A DNA stretch of 6,587 nt from Actinomyces sp. GTDB lineage: Bacteria > Actinomycetota > Actinomycetes > Actinomycetales > Actinomycetaceae. A program made the position numbers and the translations under genes. Positions 1-5,132 of this stretch are shown one piece after another. The stretch's first letter is position 1; the number at the start of each line of letters is the position of its first letter. Below the pieces are notes generated by a model. That model did not search any database. It had not been told where the DNA came from and saw only the letters and a list, made by a program, of their open reading frames with translations. The DNA lies in NCBI GenBank assembly GCA_012837655.1, contig DUQT01000007.1, positions 1 through 6,587 on the forward strand, in the 5' to 3' direction.

Positions 1-1567
1 CTCCCGAAAGCTCGTCGTGACCTTGTTCGGCGCCGGGCTCGATGTCGACAGCAACCTCTTTCGCGGCAGTTTCTTCAGCACCGCCCTCGGCCTTAATCGA
101 AACGGAAACGGCCTGGCCGGCACCGCTGGAACCAGCCTCCGCGGAACCAGACTTTCCGGCGTCCCCAGAAACGGGCTGTCCACCGTTCGCGGGCTCAGTC
201 TCCGCGGCCCCAGCCTCGCCGGAACCTTCAAAATCGGATTCGGTGCTGGTGGGCTCGACTTCCGGATTGACTCGTCGCACGTTGGCGGCGTAGGTGCCCA
301 AGATTTGCTCGTCCAAAGTCCCCGGAGGACCGCCCGGCCTATCAAGCTTCGTGGACAGTTCGGGGAACTTGTCATATCCGTACAGGTACAGCACGGACGT
401 GTTCACAAACGCGACAACGGGCACAGAGAACAGCGCGCCCGGAATCCCGAACAGGAACGACCCCGCGGCAACCGCAAGAAGCACGGCGACCGGGTGGAGC
501 GAAACCGCGTTCGACATCAACAGCGGCTGTAGCAGGTTTCCTTCAACCTGCTGGACCACCAGAATGACGATGAGCATCAACAGGGCTGTCATCATGCCCT
601 GATCCACAAGCGCGACCAGCACTGCGATCGATCCGGTTACGAAAGCACCGACAATGGGCACGAACGAACCAACGAACACCAAAACCGCGAGCGGAATCGC
701 AAGCGGAACGCCCAGGAAGAAAGCTCCCAGACCAATGCCAACACCGTCAATCGCCGCCACCAGAATCTGCGTGCGCGCATACGCGCCCAAAGTCACCCAA
801 CCGCGGATAGCGGATTCGTGAACCGGGACGCGCACACCCTGCGGCATCATCCGCACGAACCACAACCAGATTTTGCGACCGTCCTTCAGGAAGAAGAACA
901 GCACAAACATCGCCAGCAAGAAGCCAGTCAGCACGTTTCCAACTGTGATCGTGATGGACATCGCGCCCGACGCCAAACTCTGCGAGTTCGACTGCAAGAA
1001 GCCCACGAACTCATCCGAGAACGACGACAGGTACTCCTCTACAGAATCAACTGGCAGTTGCAGCGGCCCGTCCGTCACCCACGTGACCAGACTGTTCAAT
1101 CCGTCCGACGCCTTTGCTACCAAATCGCCGAACTGCGCGAAGATTTGTGAGGACGCCGCTGAGACCAACCCAATAACCAGGCCCAAACCTAACAGCAGGC
1201 TGATCGCCGCACCGGCGGCCGGTGGCAGTCCCATCCTTCTTTGCAGGAAACGGTTAACCGGATCCAATAGCACTGCAAATAGGAGCGCAATCAGGATCGG
1301 GATCAGGATGACCGTCACGAACGAAAGTCCGTATCCAATCACGACCAACCCGAGGATGACGATGAGTATCCGCCACGACCACGCAGCCGCAACCTGCAGG
1401 GGCCAGCTCACGTGTTCTCTGGCAGACTCATGTTCTTCGTTGATGTTGAAGTGGACTCTTTCAACTTGAACTGGTTCAGGTTTTACTGACTGCCGAACGT
1501 GCGCCAACGGTTCAGAAAACCGGTCAAACAGTTCAGCTATACGACCAGTGCGCCGTTTTTTGGCCAT
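1..1567 (-). CDS. AI-2E/PerM-family membrane transporter (C-terminus cut by left edge)
   Basis: Polytopic membrane protein of the AI-2E family (PF01594; relatives TqsA and PerM), proposed to export small molecules such as autoinducer-2 or to act as an ion antiporter; the substrate here cannot be told. At least 522 codons are present and the frame is still open at base 1. The ATG at 1567 is chosen because AGGAG (1577-1573) lies 5 bases upstream; another ATG at 1571 is in a different frame and too close. Residues 1-60 are basic then mixed and cytosolic. Membrane segments lie near 66-100 and 117-137, and a hydrophilic loop follows at about 140-200. Further segments lie near 205-228, 262-320 and 326-390. 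The family hallmark is clear at 338-385: QQVEGNLLQPLL, then SLHPVAVLLAV, then FGIPGALFSVPV. From about residue 430 an acidic Gly/Ala/Ser/Glu-rich tail of more than 90 residues follows, longer than in typical members. It is divergent from msrA. Confidence 0.93.
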   Translation of the reverse strand, partial: MAKKRRTGRIAELFDRFSEPLAHVRQSVKPEPVQVERVHFNINEEHESAREHVSWPLQVAAAWSWRILIVILGLVVIGYGLSFVTVILIPILIALLFAVLLDPVNRFLQRRMGLPPAAGAAISLLLGLGLVIGLVSAASSQIFAQFGDLVAKASDGLNSLVTWVTDGPLQLPVDSVEEYLSSFSDEFVGFLQSNSQSLASGAMSITITVGNVLTGFLLAMFVLFFFLKDGRKIWLWFVRMMPQGVRVPVHESAIRGWVTLGAYARTQILVAAIDGVGIGLGAFFLGVPLAIPLAVLVFVGSFVPIVGAFVTGSIAVLVALVDQGMMTALLMLIVILVVQQVEGNLLQPLLMSNAVSLHPVAVLLAVAAGSFLFGIPGALFSVPVVAFVNTSVLYLYGYDKFPELSTKLDRPGGPPGTLDEQILGTYAANVRRVNPEVEPTSTESDFEGSGEAGAAETEPANGGQPVSGDAGKSGSAEAGSSGAGQAVSVSIKAEGGAEETAAKEVAVDIEPGAEQGHDELSG

Positions 1568-1986
1568 CCATGCTCCTAAACATTTATTTTCTAGACGAAG
1601 TATACGCACTGTCTTTCAGATCCCGCCGCTCACAGCAGGCGAGTGCACCATCCGCCTCCCCCATCATCACCGCTTACCAACGCAGTGGTCGTGTCTGTTT
1701 TTCATTCACGAGGGCGCGGCTGCGTGCGCATTTCTTTGAGCGCGCTACAGGATCACTCAAACCCAAAGTTCCCGCGCCTCCGCACCTGGATTACCTGGGG
1801 GCTTCTGCCCCCGGATTTCTGGGAGTTCATACTGAAACAACGGAGCTGTGTGGCTGCGTCTGCCGAACGCGGCGAGACCGAACTCAGCCGTCCCCCATCG
1901 GCGAACAAATGCTGGAGTTTCGCGTGAAAAATAGCGTGCTCAGCCTCGACCTCGTAAAGTACAAATATCTATGAAAGGGGACGCGA
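1568..1986. other. Divergent intergenic region, no gene recognised
   Basis: These 419 bases separate two divergent genes and should hold both promoters. Open frames on the plus strand (for example 1570-1974) have no ribosome site, poor composition and no recognisable family, so I do not call them. Visible structure: a hairpin at 1795-1814 with 6 GC pairs (GGGGGC/GCCCCC, loop TTCT) plus two weaker outer pairs, and a shorter GCGC stem near 1714-1730 followed by ATTTCTTT. A weak -10-like TACAAA sits at 1960-1965 before msrA, without a convincing -35. Confidence 0.6.
1599..1604 (-). promoter_or_regulatory. Possible -10 element for the AI-2E-family gene
   Basis: TATACT on the minus strand matches the sigma-70-type -10 consensus at 5 of 6 positions. 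It lies about 32 bases upstream of the ATG, with the AGGAG ribosome site (1577-1573) in between. No good -35 hexamer is seen 16-18 bases upstream, so the call rests on the -10 alone. Confidence 0.35.
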
Positions 1987-2625
1987 ATGGCAACGCATGA
2001 AGGTTCGCTAGTTGGACGATCTGAGCCCGTCGCATCGAGGTTGGGGATTCACCCGGTTTTGAACACTCCCGTGGAAGGGCCGTGGGAAGATCCGCACGAA
2101 ATCATCTACGTGGGAATGGGCTGTTTTTGGGGAAGTGAACGAATAATGTGGCGGCTCCCCGGCGTTATTTCCACAGCCGTCGGATATATGGGTGGCACCA
2201 CACCCAACCCGACCTATGAGGAAGTTTGCACCGGCCAAACCGGCCACGCTGAAATCGTACGAGTTGTGTACAACCCCGAAATTATCTCCGTCGAACAGAT
2301 CCTGAAAGCGTTTTGGGAAAACCATGACCCGACCACGCTGAACAGGCAGGGCAATGACGTTGGGACGCAGTATCGCTCGGCGATTTACTTCACCAACGCG
2401 CACCAGGCCGAAGCGGCGTATGAGACGCGCAGATCGTTCCAACGGGTCCTGGACGAAAACGGGCACGGCAAAATTTCAACGGAGATCACCTCAGCTGACG
2501 AGGCCGGCGAGTTCTACCTGGCCGAGCGCTACCACCAGGCGTACCTGCATCACATTCCGAACGGTTACTGCAACCACGGGCCAAACGGTATGACCTGCCC
2601 GATCGGCATAGCCAACGCAGGTTAA
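1987..2625 (+). CDS. msrA: Peptide methionine-S-sulfoxide reductase MsrA
   Basis: Repairs oxidised proteins by reducing methionine-S-sulfoxide to methionine in the cytosol, recycled by thioredoxin. The 212 residues equal the length of the E. coli enzyme, including a similar N-terminal extension (residues 1-38). The catalytic motif GCFWGSE puts the nucleophile at Cys46; the family's acid/base glutamate is in GHAEIVRV (Glu89), and NHDPTTLNRQGNDVGTQYRS (112-131) is the conserved core. Cys195 (in GYCNHG) and Cys204 match the two recycling cysteines of the E. coli type, so this should be a three-cysteine enzyme. Cys81 is an extra, probably non-catalytic cysteine. The ATG is supported by GAAAGGGG (1973-1980), 6 bases upstream. 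It stands alone: divergent from the AI-2E-family gene and convergent with the FKBP gene. No msrB is fused or adjacent. Confidence 0.97.
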   Translation: MATHEGSLVGRSEPVASRLGIHPVLNTPVEGPWEDPHEIIYVGMGCFWGSERIMWRLPGVISTAVGYMGGTTPNPTYEEVCTGQTGHAEIVRVVYNPEIISVEQILKAFWENHDPTTLNRQGNDVGTQYRSAIYFTNAHQAEAAYETRRSFQRVLDENGHGKISTEITSADEAGEFYLAERYHQAYLHHIPNGYCNHGPNGMTCPIGIANAG

Positions 2626-2698
2626 CGACGTTTCATCGGGCGGACCTCGAGCCGGCTCGGGGCTACCTTGGGCTTGAGTGTGGACTGCGGCGACGAGG

Positions 2699-2826
2699 AA
2701 CTATCTGGCCGTCCTTCGTAGCTAACTCGCCTTCTTAGTTAACTACCTGGTTCGTCTCAGGTAGCTTTCCGGTTGCCTTGCGCAACTATTTGGCCGTCTT
2801 GCGCGCGAACTGCGCGGCGCACCCTG
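2699..2826. repeat. Three degenerate tandem repeats of about 43 bp
   Basis: Each copy opens with a version of AACTAYYTGGYYGTC: AACTATCTGGCCGTCC at 2699, AACTACCTGGTTCGTC at 2741 and AACTATTTGGCCGTCT at 2784. The offsets are 42 and 43 bases. Copies 1 and 2 also share GTAGCT at similar positions; beyond the first 16 bases the similarity falls off. The right boundary of copy 3 is approximate. Confidence 0.55.
2718..2764. other. Two overlapping, mutually exclusive hairpins
   Basis: Bases 2718-2727 (GTAGCTAACT) can pair with 2737-2746 (AGTTAACTAC) in 9 of 10 positions. CTACCTG at 2743-2749 can instead pair with CAGGTAG at 2758-2764. Both stems need CTAC at 2743-2746, so only one can form at a time. 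A third small stem, GTTGC/GCAAC (2772-2776 with 2782-2786), follows. There is no good U-tract and no downstream plus-strand gene, so a switch role is unproven. Confidence 0.4.
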
Positions 2827-2838
2827 TTGCCGTGTAAA

Positions 2839-2887
2839 CGCCCGATGCCGCATCGAACGCCCGATGCCGCATCGAACGCCTGATCCC
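2839..2887. repeat. 19-bp tandem repeat, two exact copies plus a partial third, each with a palindrome
   Basis: CGCCCGATGCCGCATCGAA occurs exactly at 2839-2857 and 2858-2876, and a decayed third copy starts at 2877 (CGCCTGATCCC). Each full copy contains the 13-bp palindrome CGATGCCGCATCG (CGATGC, central C, GCATCG). Confidence 0.9.
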
Positions 2888-2899
2888 GGCACAATAAAG

Positions 2900-2953
2900 A
2901 TTCCCCGACCAGCTCTGTCATCTAGGTGACAGTCTGCTGGTGGGGGAATTTTT
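2900..2953. terminator. Long bidirectional rho-independent terminator
   Basis: The outer stem pairs ATTCCCC (2900-2906) with GGGGAAT (2943-2949). One G-G mismatch follows, then ACCAGC (2908-2913) pairs with GCTGGT (2936-2941). The apex forms a third stem, CTGTCA/TGACAG (2915-2920 with 2927-2932), around TCTAGG. Plus-strand reading gives GGGGAATTTTTG; minus-strand reading gives GGGGAATCTTTATTG, so it can end transcripts from both sides. It lies 14 bases past the FKBP stop and would also catch msrA read-through. Confidence 0.9.
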
Positions 2954-2966
2954 GTCTAAGGAGTGT

Positions 2967-3368
2967 TTACTTTACGTGCACAACGTCAGTGACAAACACG
3001 AGCGTGTCGCCACCGCGAATACCTGCCTGCGGTACGCCGGCGTCTCCGTATCCCATGTCGGAGGGGATGGAGAGCACTACTCGGGAGCCCTCACGAACGC
3101 CGATCAGGCCTTCATCCCAGCCGCGTATAACCATGCCGACTCCAACAGTGAACGACAGCGGTTGACCGCGGTCGTAGGAGTTGTCGAACACGTCCCCGTC
3201 CCAGATCTGCCCCAGGTAGTGAGCATCAATCTGTTTACCGGGCGTAATTGGTTCCCCAGCGCCCTCGCGGATCAATTCGATATGCAGGCCTTCGGGTGGT
3301 TCCTCGGAAAGGAATTCGATGGTTGGCTTGCGCAGAAAGTTTTCAGATACTTCTAGAAATTCGCTCAT
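2967..3368 (-). CDS. FKBP-type peptidyl-prolyl cis-trans isomerase
   Basis: Small cytosolic FK506-binding-type prolyl isomerase that speeds proline cis-trans isomerisation in folding proteins. 133 residues: a 45-residue head, no signal peptide or lipobox, then one FKBP domain (about 44-133). Positions equivalent to the human FKBP12 pocket are present: Tyr51 (Tyr26), Phe61-Asp62 (Phe36-Asp37) in DVFDNS, Val80-Ile81 and Trp84 in VIRGWDEG, Tyr107 in MGYGD, and Phe125 in TLVFVTDV. Activity is therefore expected. The ATG at 3368 lies 12 bases after the stop of the upstream BI-1-like gene; the ribosome site is weak (ATAGG, 10 bases upstream), which fits translational coupling in an operon. A strong terminator follows the stop. 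The head region is only loosely FKBP-like and its role is unknown. Confidence 0.95.
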   Translation of the reverse strand: MSEFLEVSENFLRKPTIEFLSEEPPEGLHIELIREGAGEPITPGKQIDAHYLGQIWDGDVFDNSYDRGQPLSFTVGVGMVIRGWDEGLIGVREGSRVVLSIPSDMGYGDAGVPQAGIRGGDTLVFVTDVVHVK

Positions 3369-3380
3369 GGTCCAAGCCTA

Positions 3381-4361
3381 TTAGTTGCTTCGCAGAATAG
3401 CGATTAGACGCAGGATTTCCATGTACATCCAGACGACCGTGACCATGATTCCGAACGCGACCCTCCAAGCGAAGATCTTCGGAGCGCCCATCTCCACGCC
3501 CTGCTTCGCAATGTCGTAGTCGCCGATCAGGCTGAACGTTCCAAGGACAACCGCGAACGCGCCAACCAGCACGCCGATCGGAATGCCTAGGACCGTCATG
3601 CCGCTGATACCCCACGGATTAGCGATCAAACCAGTCCAAACGAGGATCATTGACACCAGGTTGTACACAAGTAGCGAGATCAGGCCGATCAAAACAAATC
3701 GACGCGCCTTGCTTGTATTGCGAATCTTTCCAGATGCGAATAGCGCGAGCGCAACACCCATAACTGCGAACGTTGCGAGGGCCGCCTGCACCACAATACC
3801 CGGATACGTGACCTCGAAGATTGCTGAAATTGATCCAAGAACAAGACCTTCAGCAGCCGAATACGCGACAATCAGCGCCGGTGAAATTTTCTTCGAAAAA
3901 ATATTGACCATGGCGAGGACGAACCCGCCGATCAGGCCACCGAACATCAAAATAGCGGCGGCGCCTGGAACCGTGAGTGTCGCAACCCAGCTGACCACTG
4001 CGGCGAGTAGGAGAACACCAAACATTGCGCCGGTCTTCATGATGACGTCGTCGTACGTCATCCGGCCACGGTCTACCGCGTCAGCGGACTGGGAGGCGTA
4101 AGCCTGCTCGTAATCCCCCATCGGCATCTGGCCAGGCTGTTGGTCCTGGTAGTAAGCCTGTTGCTGATCCTGATAATAGGTCTGCTGTGGGGCCTGGTAG
4201 TTACCCTGTGGACCTTGGTAGTTGCCCTGGGGGTAGCCTCCATCATGCGACGAGGGCGTTGCTCCCCCGCGCCCCGGTTGGTAACCGGGCATCGTCGGGT
4301 AACCCGCCGGAGTTCGCTGTTCGAACTGGGTACCTAGATTCTTCATTACTGGATTGGCCAT
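3381..4361 (-). CDS. Bax inhibitor-1/YccA-like (BaxI_1 type) integral membrane protein with Gln/Tyr-rich head
   Basis: A seven-helix inner-membrane protein related to the BI-1 superfamily (YetJ, YccA), some members of which act as pH-gated Ca2+ leak channels. The role of the actinobacterial branch is not established. I start at the ATG at 4361 (326 residues; N-terminus MANPVMKN) because AAGGAG (4371-4366) sits 4 bases upstream. A TTG at 4385 would add 8 codons and place that ribosome site inside the gene. Residues 1-100 are hydrophilic, with heptad-like repeats at 45-75 (QGNYQGP, QGNYQAP, QQTYYQD, QQQAYYQD). Membrane segments: about 110-130, 133-153, 160-182, 188-209, 222-243, 256-279, 298-321. 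The conserved C-terminal block is visible: IGDYDIAKQGVEMGAPK, then WRVAFG, then MYMEILRL. Probably cotranscribed with the FKBP gene downstream. Confidence 0.92.
   Translation of the reverse strand: MANPVMKNLGTQFEQRTPAGYPTMPGYQPGRGGATPSSHDGGYPQGNYQGPQGNYQAPQQTYYQDQQQAYYQDQQPGQMPMGDYEQAYASQSADAVDRGRMTYDDVIMKTGAMFGVLLLAAVVSWVATLTVPGAAAILMFGGLIGGFVLAMVNIFSKKISPALIVAYSAAEGLVLGSISAIFEVTYPGIVVQAALATFAVMGVALALFASGKIRNTSKARRFVLIGLISLLVYNLVSMILVWTGLIANPWGISGMTVLGIPIGVLVGAFAVVLGTFSLIGDYDIAKQGVEMGAPKIFAWRVAFGIMVTVVWMYMEILRLIAILRSN
4137..4229 (-). repeat. In-frame repeats encoding the Gln/Tyr-rich head
   Basis: Codons 45-75 of the BI-1-like gene are four units of 7-8 residues, two of QGNYQxP and two of QQxYYQD type. 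The DNA repeats (CAGGG-CAACTACCA and related) are imperfect, so the protein pattern has been kept while codons drifted. Such tracts are prone to expand or contract. Confidence 0.75.
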
Positions 4362-4365
4362 GTCA

Positions 4366-4405
4366 CTCCTTAGGGAATTAGCCAAAATACTGCTCAGTTA
4401 TACCA
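4366..4405 (-). promoter_or_regulatory. Extended -10 promoter and ribosome site of the BI-1-like gene
   Basis: Minus strand reads TGGTATAAC at 4405-4397, an extended -10 (TGn plus TATAAC, 5 of 6 to consensus). No good -35 is seen, as is common for extended -10 promoters. A start near 4390 would give a leader of about 30 bases containing AAGGAG at 4371-4366. The same gene could also be read through from the tRNA. Confidence 0.5.
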
Positions 4406-4496
4406 ACACATAGAGTTACATAGTTATTCCGGTCCCGAAAGATCCACACCGAATGTCGGACAAAGTTGGACCCAGCGTTAGAGCAGGTTAATCCAA

Positions 4497-4598
4497 CGTT
4501 AAACTGGGCACCCCGTTAGCCTGAGTAGCCCAATAATCTGGATAGCCCGTTAGCTTGAGTAGCCCGATAGCCTGTGTGCCCCGTAAAACTGAGTACCC
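4497..4598 (-). repeat. Six 17-bp tandem repeats starting in the tRNA 3' end
   Basis: Read on the minus strand, exactly six units of 17 bases fill 102 bases: GGGTACTCAGTTTTACG (4598-4582), GGGCACACAGGCTATCG (4581-4565), GGCTACTCAAGCTAACG (4564-4548), GGCTATCCAGATTATTG (4547-4531), GGCTACTCAGGCTAACG (4530-4514) and GGGTGCCCAGTTTAACG (4513-4497). Units 3 and 5 differ at one base. A rough consensus is GGCTACTCAGGCTAACG. The first five bases of unit 1 (GGGTA) are the end of the tRNA acceptor strand plus its discriminator base. No indels separate the units. A decayed seventh unit may follow. Confidence 0.85.
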
Positions 4599-4667
4599 CC
4601 AGCCGGGCTCGAACCGGCACTGAATCGATTTTAAGTCGACTGCCTCTACCAATTGGGCTATGGGGGC
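4594..4667 (-). tRNA. tRNA with UAA anticodon and short variable loop (leucine-type anticodon, isotype uncertain)
   Basis: A 74-base cloverleaf folds on the minus strand. Acceptor GCCCCCA (4667-4661) pairs with TGGGGGT (4601-4595), with a G-U pair at 1-72 and discriminator A at 4594. U8-A9 is followed by a 3-bp D stem (GCC/GGC) with loop CAATTGGTAGA. Anticodon stem GTCGA/TCGAT (4640-4636 with 4628-4624) encloses loop CTTAAAA, anticodon TAA at 4633-4631, which would read UUA. The variable loop is only 5 bases (TCAGT). T stem GCCGG/CCGGC (4618-4614 with 4606-4602) encloses TTCGAGC. CCA is not encoded. The anticodon loop and 3-bp D stem look like tRNA-Leu(UAA), but bacterial tRNA-Leu normally has a long variable arm, which is absent here. 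The gene is clear; which amino acid it carries is not. Confidence 0.88.
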
Positions 4668-4675
4668 GTGCAACC

Positions 4676-4706
4676 ATTCTAAATAGGTAACCTGCAAAAT
4701 CACCAA
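4676..4706 (-). promoter_or_regulatory. Promoter of the tRNA
   Basis: TAGAAT at 4681-4676 on the minus strand matches the -10 consensus at 5 of 6 positions and ends 8 bases before the mature tRNA 5' end. A partial -35, TTGGTG (4706-4701), lies 19 bases upstream, slightly too far. The -10 is the stronger evidence. Confidence 0.55.
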
Positions 4707-4736
4707 ACGAGCCGGCTGGCTGTCTAGGCCATCCAA

Positions 4737-4900
4737 CGGAAATAGCCAACCTCTCGCGGCAATACACTAGCCAAGCCAGGCCGACCTCCGGGACAGGCCG
4801 CCGGAAACAACCAACAGCCCGCCGTATCTACCAGCTAAGCCAGGCCGCCCCTCGGGACAGTTGTCGGAAAGAACTAACCTCCCGCGACGAATTTCACACA
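4737..4900. repeat. Degenerate 63-65 bp tandem repeat, two copies plus a partial third
   Basis: Copies begin at CGGAAA: 4737, 4802 and 4865. Copies 1 and 2 share AGCCAAGCCAGGCCG (4769-4783) with AGCTAAGCCAGGCCG (4833-4847), 14 of 15 identical, and an exact CGGGACAG (4789-4796 and 4853-4860), all at an offset of 64. Copies 1 and 3 share the start (CGGAAAtAgCcAACCTC with CGGAAAgAaCtAACCTC); copy 3 fades after about 4900. No ORF spans the repeat with a credible start. Confidence 0.7.
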
Positions 4901-4987
4901 AGACAGCAAGATTCACCTGGAACCGTCACACAGCTCCGCCCTCGTCGATGAAAATAACGGTGCTAACAAGAAGCCGCCGTATTGTCA

Positions 4988-5006
4988 TTAAGTTAGACAA
5001 ATCTAA
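4988..5006. promoter_or_regulatory. DtxR/IdeR-like operator candidate
   Basis: TTAAGTTAGACAAATCTAA matches the DtxR/IdeR consensus TTAGGTTAGCCTAACCTAA at 15 of 19 positions by my count; its two half-sites are complementary at 6 of 9 positions. A -35-like TTGTCA (4982-4987) lies just upstream and a weak TAAACC (5004-5009) 16 bases further, so the site would cover a promoter spacer. The link to metal control is inference. Confidence 0.35.
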
Positions 5007-5065
5007 ACCGATCTGTAACAAAGAGCGACCACGAAGTGACTAGCCGCGCCAATAGGAGGACAGAA

Positions 5066-5092
5066 TTGATTAACATTTACGGTAGTAGATAA
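5066..5092 (+). CDS. Possible 8-codon leader ORF upstream of nhaA
   Basis: A full AGGAGG (5054-5059) precedes a TTG by 6 bases, and the frame TTG-ATT-AAC-ATT-TAC-GGT-AGT-AGA-TAA encodes MINIYGSR. The stop lies 40 bases before the nhaA ATG. No other start codon sits at the right distance from this strong ribosome site. It could be a leader peptide coupled to nhaA or a chance match. If the alternative promoter starting at TTGATT (5066-5071) with a TAAATA-like -10 (5090-5095) is the real one, this ORF would not be transcribed. Confidence 0.3.
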   Translation: MINIYGSR

Positions 5093-5132
5093 ATATTGCC
5101 TGAAGTGATTCAGTGCTAGAAAGGTGATCGGC

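Larger units (their letters stand above)
2626..2966. other. Repeat- and hairpin-rich non-coding region between convergent genes
   Basis: 341 bases between the stops of msrA and the FKBP gene, with no plausible ORF. From left to right: a perfect palindrome CGAGCCGGCTCG (2648-2659) 22 bases after the msrA stop, extendable to a 7-bp stem at 2645-2662; three degenerate repeats of about 43 bp (2699-2826); two exact 19-bp repeats plus a partial third (2839-2887); and a long terminator (2900-2953). The parts are listed separately. Confidence 0.75.
4668..5132. other. Intergenic region between the tRNA and nhaA
   Basis: 465 bases with divergent genes on either side. It holds the tRNA promoter (4676-4706), a 63-65 bp repeat (4737-4900), a DtxR-like palindrome (4988-5006), possible nhaA promoters and a tiny leader ORF (5066-5092). 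A basic 31-codon frame at 4948-5043 has no ribosome site and is not called. I do not recognise a known riboswitch, including the lithium-responsive nhaA-I and nhaA-II classes, but this was judged by eye only. Confidence 0.6.

Noticed and set aside
17..1469. Several plus-strand frames opposite the AI-2E-family gene
   Set aside because: The minus-strand frame encodes an unbroken membrane protein with clear family motifs; these are antisense shadows.
1795..1814. GC-rich hairpin as a terminator
   Set aside because: No U-tract on either strand and no gene ends nearby; kept only as a noted hairpin in the intergenic entry.
1570..1974. 134-codon plus-strand frame in the divergent intergenic region
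   Set aside because: No ribosome site, no recognisable domain, and overlap with the AI-2E-family promoter and the msrA leader.
2008..2466. 152-codon minus-strand frame opposite msrA
   Set aside because: Antisense shadow of a gene with intact catalytic motifs; no ribosome site or family match.
4497..4598. CRISPR array or integration (att) site at the tRNA 3' end
   Set aside because: Units are contiguous 17-mers without spacers, so not CRISPR. No integrase or distant copy of the tRNA end is visible, so an att site is unsupported.
4488..4767. Two minus-strand open frames of about 82-83 codons across the tRNA and 17-bp repeats
   Set aside because: They read through the tRNA itself; the AQLVE-type peptide is a translation of the tRNA cloverleaf, and the 17-base period is not a multiple of three.
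4948..5043. Basic 31-codon frame (start MKITVLTRSRR)
   Set aside because: No Shine-Dalgarno sequence upstream and no similarity I recognise; it overlaps the candidate operator and promoter.
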